The position numbers and the translations under genes are program-made. A stretch of DNA of 64,000 bases from Kiritimatiellota bacterium (lineage in GTDB: Bacteria; Verrucomicrobiota; Lentisphaeria; Oligosphaerales; JAADHN01), in NCBI GenBank assembly GCA_013151865.1, contig JAADHN010000049.1:302-64301 (forward strand), read 5' to 3'. The notes below the pieces were generated by a model, which worked only from the letters and a program-made list of their open reading frames with translations, had not been told where the DNA came from and searched no databases. Every line of letters begins with the position of its first letter. The stretch's first letter is position 1. Positions 17,469 through 26,812 of this stretch are shown piece after piece.

Positions 17469-19217
17469 CTATTCGAGAATGCTTTCCCGGTAGGAGCCGC
17501 CCGCCGGAATCATCGGCAGGACGTGTTCCTGGTAGCCGGTGTGGACATCGAGAACGAATGCGCCTTCGGCGGCCAGCATTTCTTCGAGGGCCGGTTGCAG
17601 TTCGTCCCGGGAATTCACTTCCCGGCCCGGAACGAAGAACCCTTTGGCGATCTGCACGAAGTCCGGGTACGGCCGGTCCACCCGGGTGTTGCTCAGCACG
17701 GTGTCTCCGCGCCGACTGCCGTAGAAGCGGTCTTCCCACTGGGCGACCATGCCCAGGTGCTGGTTGTTCAGGATCACGACCTTGACCCCGACCTCTTCGG
17801 CGAAGACGGTGCCCAGTTCCTGGATGTTCATCTGAAAACTGCCGTCGCCGTCGATGCAGACCACCAGCGCGTCCGGGCAGCCCAGCTTCGCGCCGATAGC
17901 CGCCGGCAGTCCGAACCCCATGGCGCCGAGACCGCCGGATGTCAGGAACTGGCGCGGTCGTTCGAATTTATAGAACTGCCCGGCCCACATCTGGTGCTGG
18001 CCGACGCCCGTGACGATCAGCGCCTTGCCGCCGGTCAATTCGTACAGTGTCTCGATGACGTGCTGGGGCTGAATCGATTCTTCATCCGGATTGTAGGAGA
18101 AGGGGTAATCGCGCTTCCAGGCTTCGATCCGGGCATGCCAGGCGGCGTACTCTTTACGGACGGGGTGCTCGAGCAGTTTCTGCAGGAACTGCCGCGCGTC
18201 GCAGACGATGCCGATGTCGGCTTTCTTGTTCTTGTTGATTTCCGACGGGTCGATGTCCACGTGAACGACCGTGGCGTGCTCCGCGAAAGAGGCCACGTTG
18301 CCGGTGACGCGGTCGTCGAAGCGGGCGCCGATGCACAGCAGCAGGTCGCACTCGTTCGCGGCGCAGTTGGCGTAGTAGGCGCCGTGCATTCCGAGCCACT
18401 TGAGCGACAGCGGATGGCTTTCGGGGAAGGCGCCGAGTCCGAGCAACGTGGTGGTCACCGGCAGGTTGTAGGCCTCGGCCACCTTCCGGAGTTCCTGGTG
18501 GGCGCCGGCGGCGATGATCCCGCCGCCTGCATAGACGCACGGACGCTCGCAGGCGCGGATGGCCTCGCGGACGGCCTCGACCTCCGCATCGGACGGTTCG
18601 GTGCGCAGGCGGTAGGTGGGCAGTTTGATCCGGGCGGGGAAGTCGGGCGCGCACCGGGCCTGTTGCACGTCTTTGGGCAAGTCGATGACCACCGGGCCGG
18701 GTCGGCCGGAAGCGGCCAGATAGAACGCCTCGGCCATGACTTTCGGAATATCGGCCGCATTCAGCACCAGATAACTGTGTTTGACGATGGGCCGCGTCAC
18801 TCCGATGATGTCCGTTTCCTGGAAAGCGTTTTTGCCGATGAAACGTTGCGGGACTTGGCCGGTGATGGCGATCAGAGGCACGGAGTCCATGTAGGCGTCC
18901 GCAATGCCGGTGATCAGGTTGGTGGCGCCGGGGCCGCTGGTGGCCATACACACGCCGACCCGCCCCGTGGCCCGCGCATAGCCGTTGGCGGCGAACGCCC
19001 CGCCCTGCTCGTGGCGCGGCAGCACGACGCGAATAGGTGAATTCAGCAACGCCTGATGCAGCTCCATGGAGGCGCCGCCGGGATAGGCGAAGATCATGTC
19101 CACGCCCTCCCGTTCGAGGGCGCGGATGACGATTTCGGCGCCTTTCATCTCCGGGCCGGCCGCCCCCGCGGCCGCAGGATGCACGGCAGTGGTTGCGGTT
19201 TTGCGCTGGTGTGTCAT
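17469..19217 (-). CDS. ilvB: Acetolactate synthase large (catalytic) subunit
   Basis: It condenses pyruvate with pyruvate or 2-oxobutyrate, the first common step to valine, leucine and isoleucine. The 582-residue protein has the N-terminal thiamine-diphosphate domain (FAYPGGASMELHQAL, the activating Glu in LPRHEQGGAFAANGYAR, TSGPGATNLITGIADAYMDS), a central FAD-binding domain, and the C-terminal cofactor motif GDGSF followed by NNQHLGMVAQWEDRFY. The start at 19217 is behind GGAGAACG. No small subunit ilvN or ilvC adjoins it, which is unusual. A possible attenuator lies about 160 bases upstream. Confidence 0.95.
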   Translation of the reverse strand: MTHQRKTATTAVHPAAAGAAGPEMKGAEIVIRALEREGVDMIFAYPGGASMELHQALLNSPIRVVLPRHEQGGAFAANGYARATGRVGVCMATSGPGATNLITGIADAYMDSVPLIAITGQVPQRFIGKNAFQETDIIGVTRPIVKHSYLVLNAADIPKVMAEAFYLAASGRPGPVVIDLPKDVQQARCAPDFPARIKLPTYRLRTEPSDAEVEAVREAIRACERPCVYAGGGIIAAGAHQELRKVAEAYNLPVTTTLLGLGAFPESHPLSLKWLGMHGAYYANCAANECDLLLCIGARFDDRVTGNVASFAEHATVVHVDIDPSEINKNKKADIGIVCDARQFLQKLLEHPVRKEYAAWHARIEAWKRDYPFSYNPDEESIQPQHVIETLYELTGGKALIVTGVGQHQMWAGQFYKFERPRQFLTSGGLGAMGFGLPAAIGAKLGCPDALVVCIDGDGSFQMNIQELGTVFAEEVGVKVVILNNQHLGMVAQWEDRFYGSRRGDTVLSNTRVDRPYPDFVQIAKGFFVPGREVNSRDELQPALEEMLAAEGAFVLDVHTGYQEHVLPMIPAGGSYRESILE

Positions 19218-19376
19218 TGCTCGTTCTCCCATATCTCCACGATGCTTTTTGTCTGAAGACCACTCGTCCACGCCCATGGGGCCTCGTGCGGCGGGACGAC
19301 CGACCCGGATTCCGGAACGCTTCTTTGCGACGGAATTGGATTCACCTGCGCCCCCGCCTCCCGGACAATCCAGGCC

Positions 19377-19403
19377 AAAAAAAACGCCACCCTGCGGGCG
19401 TTT
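19377..19403 (-). terminator. Rho-independent terminator or ilvB attenuator
   Basis: On the minus strand AAACGCC (19403-19397) and GGCGTTT (19388-19382) form a seven-base stem with an eight-base loop, followed by a run of eight T (19384-19377). Upstream, GGGC-AAAC-GCCC overlaps the first arm and offers a competing small hairpin. It could end the efflux operon, whose last stop is 228 bases before, or act as an attenuator for ilvB. Confidence 0.65.
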
Positions 19404-19454
19404 GCCCGACGGTAGCGCTGCTGGGTTCGTTTCGGAAGTGAGATGACGATCAGA

Positions 19455-19547
19455 TCAACTGCACTCGAGCGCCCCGGCAGCGTTCACCGCCGGGCCGAGT
19501 ACAGCAACCGCTGCAAAGGTCCGATAATGTATCGAGAAGGGACCCAT
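19455..19547 (-). CDS. Possible leader peptide upstream of ilvB
   Basis: A 30-codon frame starts with ATG at 19547 and ends with TGA at 19455, 52 bases before the terminator stem. It contains the run AAVAVLGPAVNAAGAL, moderately rich in valine and leucine, the residues whose tRNA charging controls ilv attenuators elsewhere. An AAGG lies about thirteen bases before the ATG. The valine content is well below that of the enteric ilvB leader, so chance is a real possibility in this alanine-rich genome. Confidence 0.25.
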   Translation of the reverse strand: MGPFSIHYRTFAAVAVLGPAVNAAGALECS

Positions 19548-19631
19548 TGTGCCCCGGCCTTTCCGGCACGGCCCCGTGCCGCGCCGCGCTTTCGTCACTC
19601 GGCAGCTACTCTACACCACTGCGGGCGCATG

Positions 19632-22600
19632 TCAAATCCTCCTGTCGGCGGCGATTTCCGGACCGGTCCCGGGGGCGGAGCGAGGCCGACCTCGAAGCCA
19701 ATCATGGGCCCGGTGGAGGTCTTCCAGAATCAAGTATAACGCCGGCACAAGCAAGAGGGTTATGCCCGTAGCAAAAAGGATGCCGTATCCCAGGGAGATG
19801 GCCATGGGAACCAGGAAGCGTGCCTGGACCGAGGTTTCGAAGATCATGGGCATGAGTCCGAAGAAAGTGGTCACCGATGTCAGCAGAATGGGGCGGAAGC
19901 GGCGTATGCCGGCGGCCATCAGGGCCTCCTTGGCCGCCAGGCCCTGCCTCCGACATTGGTTCGTGTAATCGATCAAGACCAGGGAGTCGTTGACCACCAC
20001 ACCGGAGAGGGCCACGATCCCCATCATGCTGATGATGGAGATGTTGTACCCCATCATGACATGTCCGAGCACGGCTCCCACGATCCCGAAGGGGATGGAT
20101 GTCATGACGATCAGGGGTTGGGAGTAGCTGTCGAAGGGTATGGCGAGCATGGCGAAAATGGCGATCATGGCCAGGCAGAATCCCTGCACCAGGCTTTGCA
20201 TGCTGTCTCGCAGTTCCCGGCGCTCGCCTTCGAGGGAATAGGTCAATCCGGGATACCGTTGCAGCACTTCGGGCAGGGGGCCGTCGAGGAGACTGCTGAG
20301 GACCGGAGAAGTCATGGAACGCGGGAACACATCGGCGGTCACATTGACGGTACGGCGTCCGTCCACGCGGTTGATGACCGTGTAGGCGCGGCCGGGTCGG
20401 ACTGTTGCGGCTTCCCTGAGTGGTATTTCGCCGCCGAGCGGGCTCCGCAGGATGAAGTTTTCGACGCTGTGCAGCCGGTCGCGGTCGGCTTTCGGGAAGC
20501 GGACCATCACTTTGACCTCGTTCCGGCCGCGTTGCTGTCGGAGGGCTTCGGCGCCGTAATAGGCGTTCCGGACCTGCCGTCCGATCTCGAGGGCGGTCAG
20601 ACCGAGGCTTCGGCCTTCAGGCAGGACTCGGAAATTCCACTGAATTTTGCCGGGCGAGAAACCGTCGTCCACGTCCCGGACGGCGCCGATCCGGCGAATG
20701 CGTCCGGCCAGATCGGCGGCGGCGGCCTCGAGCGTGTCGATGTTCCAGTGGGCCAACTGGATGTTGACCGCGTCGCCGGCGGACGGTCCGCCGATGTCGG
20801 ATTTGAAGACCAGGGACTCGACGCCCGCCACGGGGCCTGTCATTTTTCGCCAACGCGCCACGAATTCCTGGGTCGAGAACGGTCGTCGGTCCGCTCCGAC
20901 AAAGAGGACCAGCACGGTGCCCAGGTGGCCGACGCCCGCCCCCCCGCCCCGGGCCATCGGGCCGCGGCCGCTGGCAAGTCCGCCGACGTGAGCAAAGACG
21001 CCCCGACAAATCTTGGCCCGGCCCCCGTATTCCTCCATGAGTCGATTTGCCGCGGCCTCGAGCCGGGCGAGAATGGCCCGGGTCCGGGAGGCGGGACTGC
21101 CGAACGGCAGCACCAGGTTCACCGCGGCCATGTCCGACTCGACCCGTGGGATGGCGATCAAGCTGATCCGCCCGCTCTTTACGTATCCGACGGTCAGCAG
21201 CAACAAGGCGATACCCGCGCAAAAGGCAATGTACCGGTGCGCCAAGGTCTGTTCGGCCGCAGGTCGGTACAGGCGCTCGATGACCCAGCCGAGTCCCCGG
21301 TTCGTCCAGCCCTGGAGCCGCTGGAGCAGGCCGAAGACGCCCCGAGATTCCGACCGCCGCGAGTGTCCGAGGTGGGCCGGGAGAATGAGCAGGGCCTCGA
21401 CCAGGGAGATCGAAAACACAATGATGACCACCGCCGGAATCACTTTGAAGATTTTGCCCATCACCCCCGGCACGTAAAACATGGGAAGAAAGGCCACGAT
21501 GTTCGTCAGGACCGAAAACACCACCGGCATGGCGATCTGGCGCGTGCCCTCGATGGCTGCCTCGAGAAACGGGCGGCCCTCCTGCCGGAGTCTGTACACG
21601 TTCTCGCCCACAATGATGGCGTCGTCGACCACGATCCCCAGGGTAATGATGAAGGCAAACAGGGAAATCATATTGATGGAAACGCCCATGATCGGCAGGA
21701 ACAGGAGCGATCCGATGACCGAGGTGGGAATGCCCATGGCGACCCAGAACGCCAGCTTCGTCTCGAGAAACGCGCCGAGCAGGAGGAGCACGAGCACCAG
21801 CCCCATGGTTCCATTCTTCAGAAGCAGCCGCATCCGGTCGGCGTAGATTTCCGACGCGTCGTCCCAGGGAGCGACACGCACACCGGGCGGCAGGCGCTTC
21901 TCGAGATCGGCGGCGTATTCTTTGACCGTACGGGCCACGTCGATCGGGGTCTGTTTCCCGATGCGGTAGACGTTGAGCATCACGGCGGGCTTGCCGTCGA
22001 ACCAAGCCGAATCGTCGGTTTCGGCGAACCCGTCCTTGATGGTGGCGATATCGCCCAGGAGCACACGACTGCCGTCGGGCCGGCTGATTACCGGGATATT
22101 CCGAAATTGGCTGCCCCAATCCCGGCGTTCGTAGACCCGCAAGAGGATTTCTCCGGATCGGGTCCGGACGCCGCCGCCCGGCAGTTCGAGGGCCGAGGCC
22201 CGAATCGTCCGGGCCACTTGTTCCAGCGTCAGCCCATACCTGCGGAGCGTGTCCCGCGGGACCTCGACACCGATTTCCATGGGCCGCACACCGGACAGGT
22301 CCACCAGCGTGATGTTCTTCTTGGCGAGCAATTCGTCCCTGACTCGTTCGGCCAGGTCGCGCATGGCGTGACGGGGTACGTCGCCGAACAGCACGAGGGA
22401 AATCACTTGGTGGCGTGTGGTGGCCAATCGGATCAGGGGGCGCTCGGCGTCTTCCGGAAAGGTCGTGATGCTGTCCACGGCGTTCTTGACGTCCTGGAGC
22501 GCCTTGTTGGCGTCCGTTCCCTCCATCAGTTCCACGACCACCGTGCCGACGCCTTCGGCTGCGGTCGAACTCACTTTCTTGACGCCGTCCAGACCGCGGA

Positions 22601-22841
22601 CCTCTTCCTCGACGGCCTCGACGATTCCTTTTTCCACTTCTTCCGGACCGGCGCCGGGGTAAGGTACCGTGACCGTCACCAAGTCCAACTGGAATTCCGG
22701 GAACACCTCCTGCTTGATCCGGAAGCTCATTATCAAGCCGCCGACGAGCAGGAAGACCATGAGCAGGTTTGCCGCCACGGGCCGGCGCGTCATCAGGCCG
22801 GTCAAGCCTTCTTTGTCTTCTGTCTTTTCCGGCATCGTCAT
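19632..22841 (-). CDS. RND efflux pump permease (AcrB/HAE1 type)
   Basis: The 1069-residue inner-membrane pump drives export by proton antiport as a trimer. It has the classic layout of one N-terminal membrane helix, a large periplasmic porter and docking domain, five helices, and a repeat of the whole. Key features are RPVAANLLMVFLLVGG in the first helix, the Asp-Asp proton-relay pair in LGIVVDDAIIVGENVYR of helix 4, and GVVVNDSLVLIDYTN in the second half. The ATG overlaps the stop of the adaptor gene as ATGA. Substrate specificity cannot be read. It is the last gene of the tetR-led operon. Confidence 0.93.
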   Translation of the reverse strand: MTMPEKTEDKEGLTGLMTRRPVAANLLMVFLLVGGLIMSFRIKQEVFPEFQLDLVTVTVPYPGAGPEEVEKGIVEAVEEEVRGLDGVKKVSSTAAEGVGTVVVELMEGTDANKALQDVKNAVDSITTFPEDAERPLIRLATTRHQVISLVLFGDVPRHAMRDLAERVRDELLAKKNITLVDLSGVRPMEIGVEVPRDTLRRYGLTLEQVARTIRASALELPGGGVRTRSGEILLRVYERRDWGSQFRNIPVISRPDGSRVLLGDIATIKDGFAETDDSAWFDGKPAVMLNVYRIGKQTPIDVARTVKEYAADLEKRLPPGVRVAPWDDASEIYADRMRLLLKNGTMGLVLVLLLLGAFLETKLAFWVAMGIPTSVIGSLLFLPIMGVSINMISLFAFIITLGIVVDDAIIVGENVYRLRQEGRPFLEAAIEGTRQIAMPVVFSVLTNIVAFLPMFYVPGVMGKIFKVIPAVVIIVFSISLVEALLILPAHLGHSRRSESRGVFGLLQRLQGWTNRGLGWVIERLYRPAAEQTLAHRYIAFCAGIALLLLTVGYVKSGRISLIAIPRVESDMAAVNLVLPFGSPASRTRAILARLEAAANRLMEEYGGRAKICRGVFAHVGGLASGRGPMARGGGAGVGHLGTVLVLFVGADRRPFSTQEFVARWRKMTGPVAGVESLVFKSDIGGPSAGDAVNIQLAHWNIDTLEAAAADLAGRIRRIGAVRDVDDGFSPGKIQWNFRVLPEGRSLGLTALEIGRQVRNAYYGAEALRQQRGRNEVKVMVRFPKADRDRLHSVENFILRSPLGGEIPLREAATVRPGRAYTVINRVDGRRTVNVTADVFPRSMTSPVLSSLLDGPLPEVLQRYPGLTYSLEGERRELRDSMQSLVQGFCLAMIAIFAMLAIPFDSYSQPLIVMTSIPFGIVGAVLGHVMMGYNISIISMMGIVALSGVVVNDSLVLIDYTNQCRRQGLAAKEALMAAGIRRFRPILLTSVTTFFGLMPMIFETSVQARFLVPMAISLGYGILFATGITLLLVPALYLILEDLHRAHDWLRGRPRSAPGTGPEIAADRRI

Positions 22842-24169
22842 TTCTCCGGGGTCCGAGCAGGCCGTTGCGGCGCGGGAGCCGCTCCGCCGGTCTCCGTCCG
22901 TCCCGTGCCGAGGACGCGCAGGGCCAAGCCCGGCAGCGCGGCCGGGACTCCCGAGGAAACGATTCTCTCACCCGGCGCCACGCCTCGACCGGCCCGCGCC
23001 TCCTCCGGCGGGGCGGCTCGAACCCAGATCTGGGTGCGCGTGCGCCAGATCGGCTCGACCGCGCGAATTTCGAGTGTACTGTCGGGGCCCATGATCCAAA
23101 CCTTGTTCCCCTCTCGCACCGTCGGGCGCGGCAAGGCGATGATGTTGCGCATGACGCGCCCGGTGATGGCCACCTCGACATAGTCGTTCAGGAGCAGCGG
23201 CAGGGGCGTCGCGGCCGCCGGTCCCTTGGAAGTGTCGGTCCCGGAAGCTGCTGCGGCCCGGCCGGCGCCCTCGAGCCGCAGTGGGTCCGAGATCTCGACC
23301 AGCAGCCGGGCCAGTCGGCCGGCCGGCGACAGGTCCCGGCTCAGGCGCACCACCCGGCCCCGTCGATTGATCAACGACCGCCCTTGACTGCGCCGTGTTA
23401 TCCGGGCGGCCGCGCCGCCGTTGCCGTCGGCGTCGGGCAGTTCAACCTGCGTAAGGTCGTCGAGCGGCACGGCCGCCTCGACCCACCAGCGGGCCGTTCC
23501 GGCCAGGGAAACCAGGCGGGTCTGCGGTGAGACCTGTTGCCCGATTTCGACGAACTTATCGAGCACGGTCACATCGAATGGCGCGCGAATAACCGTACGT
23601 TCGAGGTTGCGCCGCGCCTGGGCCAAGACGCTTTCGGCCGCCTTGACCGCGGCCTCACTGCGTCGCAGTTGCGGTCGGCGCAACATGAGGTCTTCGTCCA
23701 CGCCGCCTTGCCGGTCGTCGGGCGGCAGTTCCTCCCACTCGCGACGCGACACCCTCTGTCGGCCTTGTTCCAGGCGCAAGGCGGCCTGGGCGTCGGCCAG
23801 CCGGGCTTCCGCCTGGGTCACGACTGCGGCGAAGTCGTCCGGCTCGAGCCGGACCAGAACGTCCCCCTTCCGGAACAGTCCGCCCGGCTCGAGGTTTGGC
23901 GCGACCTCGATCACCCGGCCGGCGACCTGCGGCGTCAGCTCGAGACGTCGGGACGGGACCACTTGGCCGGTGGCCCTCACCACCACCGTGCGGTCGGTGG
24001 CTCGGGCGGTGAATACGGCCACCGGCACCACCTCTTTGGCGGGCTGCGCCCGACCGGCGCGCTTTGCTGTACGCAGTTGCCAATAAAACCCGCCGCCGCC
24101 CACGCCCAAGAGCGTTAGCCCCAAGGCGAATCGAGCCATCCACCTGCCGAAATTGCCCCATCGACTCAT
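22838..24169 (-). CDS. RND periplasmic adaptor (HlyD/AcrA family)
   Basis: The 443-residue product has one N-terminal membrane anchor (MARFALGLTLLGVGGGGFYW) and then the barrel-sandwich/hairpin order of membrane-fusion proteins. VVVRATGQVVPSRRLELTPQVAGRVIEV begins the lipoyl-like half, a coiled-coil hairpin follows (AEARLADAQAALRLEQ to AVKAAESVLAQARRNL), and TVIRAPFDVTVLDKFVEIGQQV is the returning half. It joins the permease to the outer-membrane factor across the periplasm. Start and stop both overlap neighbours by four bases. The C-terminal 50 residues are proline- and alanine-rich. Confidence 0.92.
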   Translation of the reverse strand: MSRWGNFGRWMARFALGLTLLGVGGGGFYWQLRTAKRAGRAQPAKEVVPVAVFTARATDRTVVVRATGQVVPSRRLELTPQVAGRVIEVAPNLEPGGLFRKGDVLVRLEPDDFAAVVTQAEARLADAQAALRLEQGRQRVSRREWEELPPDDRQGGVDEDLMLRRPQLRRSEAAVKAAESVLAQARRNLERTVIRAPFDVTVLDKFVEIGQQVSPQTRLVSLAGTARWWVEAAVPLDDLTQVELPDADGNGGAAARITRRSQGRSLINRRGRVVRLSRDLSPAGRLARLLVEISDPLRLEGAGRAAAASGTDTSKGPAAATPLPLLLNDYVEVAITGRVMRNIIALPRPTVREGNKVWIMGPDSTLEIRAVEPIWRTRTQIWVRAAPPEEARAGRGVAPGERIVSSGVPAALPGLALRVLGTGRTETGGAAPAPQRPARTPEK

Positions 24170-25638
24170 TTTGGGTCCACTCCGTTTGCGGTCGCCTTCC
24201 CGAGTCCGCCTGCCAGCGCGCGGTACAGGGCCACCCGGTCTGCGAAGAGTTCGCCGCGAGCCCGGGTGCAGGCCCGTTGCAGAGAGTGATAGGCCCGCAG
24301 TGCATCCAGCACCCGCAGGTACTCGACCTGACCATAGACGTAATTGTCCCGCACGCGGTCGAGTACCCGTTTTGCCAGCGCGAATTGTTTCTCGAGACTC
24401 GACAGGATCTGGCGTTGACGTCGCTCCTGCTCGAGGGCGTCTTCGACTTCCCGTAAGGCGCGGAGACAGGCGTCTCCGTACCGGTGCAGGAGTTCCGCCG
24501 CCGCGGCTCGGCTCCGCTCCACCTCGGCCCTGCGTCGACCGCCGTCAAGGACCGGGGCCGTCAAACCTGCGGCCAAGCTCGCCAGCCATGTACTGAACAG
24601 CTCCGGAACGGCGGTGGCCGAAGTTTGGCCCTGCAGTGAAAGCCTCAATCGCGGAAAACGGTCGGCTATGGCCGCGGCGGTACGGCGGTCGGCTGCCGCA
24701 ACCCGGAGCTTGGCGGCGCGCACGTCCGGCCGGCGCCGGATGAGGTCTACCGGCAGGCCGGCGTCCGGCAGGGGCGGCAGCTCGCGAAGTTGCGCGGGTG
24801 TCGGGAGCGTGAATTGCTGCGGCGATGTCCCGGCGAGGTAGGCCAGTGCGTGCACCAAAAGGGTACGTCGGGCTTCGAGACGGGCCAAGTCGCCCCGCGC
24901 CGCCTCCGTGTGCTGTTGCTGCTGCAACACATCGCCGGCGCCGGCTTGCCCCTGCCGCCGCCGCAAGCGGACCAGCGACTCGTACCGCAGGTCGGTCCGG
25001 AGCTGCTCGCGGACAATCGCCGTTTCTTCCGCCACCGCGGCCAGAGCGAACCAGGTCCGGGCCGTCTCGGCGGAGAGCGTGATGCGCGCCGCGTCCACGT
25101 CTTCGCGTCCGGCGCGCAGCTCGAACCGCGCCGCATCCACGGTGGCCCTGACGCGTCCCCACAGGTCCACCTCATACCCCGCCATCGCCCCCAGTGCGAC
25201 TTGCGAACTCCGCACCGTTTCGGTGTTTTTTCCGAAGCCGGCATCGTACCGGGTCCGACCCCGACTGCGGGCTGCGTCCGCCGACGAATCCACGGACGGC
25301 AGGCGCGTCGCGGCCGCCTCTTGTGCCAGGGCGCGGGCCTGGGCGAGGCGTTCCCATGCGGCGCGCAACGAGAGATTGTTCTCCATGACCCGAACCTCGA
25401 TCCGGTTCAAGCCGCTGTCGCCGAAGGCCGTCCACCACGCATCCGGCACGGTGCTCCGTCCCGAAGTCGAGAATCGGGGCGGAGGGGGGGTGGGCATGGG
25501 AACGACTTCAACGGCCGATGGCCGCAGGCAGCCCCCGACAAAGAGTGGAAGCAACACCGCCGGCACGGCGACCGCCGCATACCGTCGGCGGCACGCGCGG
25601 CGACGTGGAACAAAAAAGAGATGTTTGATGCGTTTCAC
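24166..25638 (-). CDS. Outer-membrane factor lipoprotein (NodT/OprM family)
   Basis: The start is a GTG at 25638 whose last bases overlap the tetR stop as GTGA. The 490-residue product has a basic N-terminus and a lipobox-like LFVGGC, so it should be lipid-anchored. It then carries the repeated TolC-type halves with PDAWWTAFGDSGLNRI, the NNLSLRAAWERLAQARALA helix, YEVDLWGRVRATV, and ADRFPRLRLSLQGQT. It forms the trimeric outer-membrane duct of the pump. An exact copy of the 13-bp motif is inside at 25202. Confidence 0.92.
   Translation of the reverse strand: MKRIKHLFFVPRRRACRRRYAAVAVPAVLLPLFVGGCLRPSAVEVVPMPTPPPPRFSTSGRSTVPDAWWTAFGDSGLNRIEVRVMENNLSLRAAWERLAQARALAQEAAATRLPSVDSSADAARSRGRTRYDAGFGKNTETVRSSQVALGAMAGYEVDLWGRVRATVDAARFELRAGREDVDAARITLSAETARTWFALAAVAEETAIVREQLRTDLRYESLVRLRRRQGQAGAGDVLQQQQHTEAARGDLARLEARRTLLVHALAYLAGTSPQQFTLPTPAQLRELPPLPDAGLPVDLIRRRPDVRAAKLRVAAADRRTAAAIADRFPRLRLSLQGQTSATAVPELFSTWLASLAAGLTAPVLDGGRRRAEVERSRAAAAELLHRYGDACLRALREVEDALEQERRQRQILSSLEKQFALAKRVLDRVRDNYVYGQVEYLRVLDALRAYHSLQRACTRARGELFADRVALYRALAGGLGKATANGVDPK
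25202..25214 (-). repeat. Iterated 13-bp motif, exact copy
   Basis: On the strand that encodes the outer-membrane factor, it is read as V-R-S-S-Q. Confidence 0.65.
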
Positions 25639-26300
25639 GATTCTCGATCCACGGGACTTTCTGGAAACAGGCCGCGCAGAGCGCCCAATGAGAACGCCGT
25701 GATATGCTCGGCGATCCGCCCGGCCGTCTCCGGCTCCAGGCGCCAGCCCGGGCGCAACAACGGCATGACGAACTGCCCGCGAAAGTAGAATATGCACTGA
25801 CTGAGAACGCTGATGGTGCAGTAATCCAAGCGCGGATCGTCCGGGGCGGCCCGGCCGATCCGCCGGACGATCTCCCGTAACCGGGAAAAACGTTTCCGGA
25901 TGATCTCTTGGGCGATGCGCCGCAGTGCAGGGCTCGGTTCGAGCATCTCTCGGCCATGCAGCGCCCGGTGCCAGGCCGGCCGAGCCGGATCCAGGCCGAT
26001 CTCGAGAAAAGCGCTCACATAGCGACGCAGACATTCTTCCGGCGGCAGCTCCGAATCCGGTTCCGCGGGTGCATCCAGTAGATCGCCGCGATGGAGAAAA
26101 ACCTGGCGTAAGGCCGCCTCGTAAAGCTGCTCCTTGCTGCCGAAGTGGTAATTGACGGCCGCGATGTTCACCCGGGCCCGCTTCGAGATCTCGCGGACGC
26201 CGGCGGCGTGGAACCCTTTTTCCGCGAACAACTGCCCGGCCGCCTGCAGGATCCGGTCCCGGGTCCCGTGGGTGGTGTCGTGTACTTCCGACTCATTCAT
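25635..26300 (-). CDS. TetR-family repressor of the efflux operon
   Basis: The 221-residue protein has the N-terminal TetR helix-turn-helix: RDRILQAAGQLFAEKGF, then REISKRARVNIAAVNYHFGSKEQLY, followed by a helical ligand-binding domain of the CerR-like kind. It heads the operon tetR, outer-membrane factor, adaptor, permease, all coupled by four-base overlaps, so it most likely represses its own operon until a toxic ligand binds. The ATG at 26300 has GGGAG eight bases before it. The inducer is unknown. Confidence 0.93.
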   Translation of the reverse strand: MNESEVHDTTHGTRDRILQAAGQLFAEKGFHAAGVREISKRARVNIAAVNYHFGSKEQLYEAALRQVFLHRGDLLDAPAEPDSELPPEECLRRYVSAFLEIGLDPARPAWHRALHGREMLEPSPALRRIAQEIIRKRFSRLREIVRRIGRAAPDDPRLDYCTISVLSQCIFYFRGQFVMPLLRPGWRLEPETAGRIAEHITAFSLGALRGLFPESPVDRES

Positions 26301-26328
26301 CCGGCGCACTCCCAACAGTCGTTTTAAT

Positions 26329-26377
26329 CAAACGTTTGCTACAGGTACTTTACCACAAACGAAACCAAACGCAAACG
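26329..26377 (-). promoter_or_regulatory. Efflux-operon promoter with CAAACG operator array
   Basis: A perfect palindrome, CAAACGTTTG, lies at 26329-26338. Three more CAAACG half-sites follow at 26356-26361, 26366-26371 and 26372-26377. On the minus strand TTGCGT (26374-26369) and TAAAGT (26352-26347), 16 bases apart, form a modest promoter that the half-sites cover, with the palindrome near the start of transcription. This is the expected place for TetR operators. Confidence 0.5.
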
Positions 26378-26667
26378 GGACGTTCCAAGAAAAAACAGCT
26401 TGCGCGACATCCCGCCTACTGCCGGTCTTGGGATCGATTCCCCCGGCGCCTTCTCTTCGCGGACCGAGCCAAGCGCGAACAGAGTGGATTCCGATCTCTG
26501 GAGGGAGGGCAACGTGCCCTGTGGGCCGAGTGGTCGCGCTTGGCCGCCGTTCCTGCCACAAGGCCGAGACGCCGTTTCCGCTTTCGCACCCCCGGATGGG
26601 GTTCGGTTGCCGGTGCGAACGATCACCGCCGCGATGTCGAGACGGGGACGAAGTGTCGACGGCCCTC
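26378..26667. other. Non-coding stretch between tetR and the PsbP-like gene
   Basis: Several frames are open only because of base composition. I find no family match, RNA gene or repeat in it. Confidence 0.4.
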
Positions 26668-26708
26668 TTGATTCCCGGTCCGGAACCAGTTACAGTTGAG
26701 AGAACTGT
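26668..26708 (+). promoter_or_regulatory. Possible promoter and small hairpin
   Basis: TTGATT (26668-26673) and TACAGT (26691-26696) are 17 bases apart, each four of six to consensus. ACAGTT-GAGAG-AACTGT at 26692-26708 is an inverted repeat over the -10 box, so it might also be an operator for the exported protein gene at 26813. Confidence 0.3.
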
Positions 26709-26812
26709 GAGGGGATGGCAGAACGGATGACGTGGGGTGCGTCCCGCGCCTCGCGTCGCGGCTTGCTTTGAAAGATGTGGCACGGCGGCCGGCAACTTGG
26801 GAGAGTGGACGT

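Noticed and set aside
19382-19400. AGGGTGGCG on the minus strand, like the start of a T-box
   Set aside because: The T-box consensus continues with ACCGCG; here a T run follows directly and no specifier stem is visible.
19956-23183. 1075-codon open frame antisense to the RND permease and adaptor
   Set aside because: It lies wholly opposite two well-supported genes, is rich in His, Asp, Gly and Arg as expected for a GC-rich shadow frame, and matches no family.
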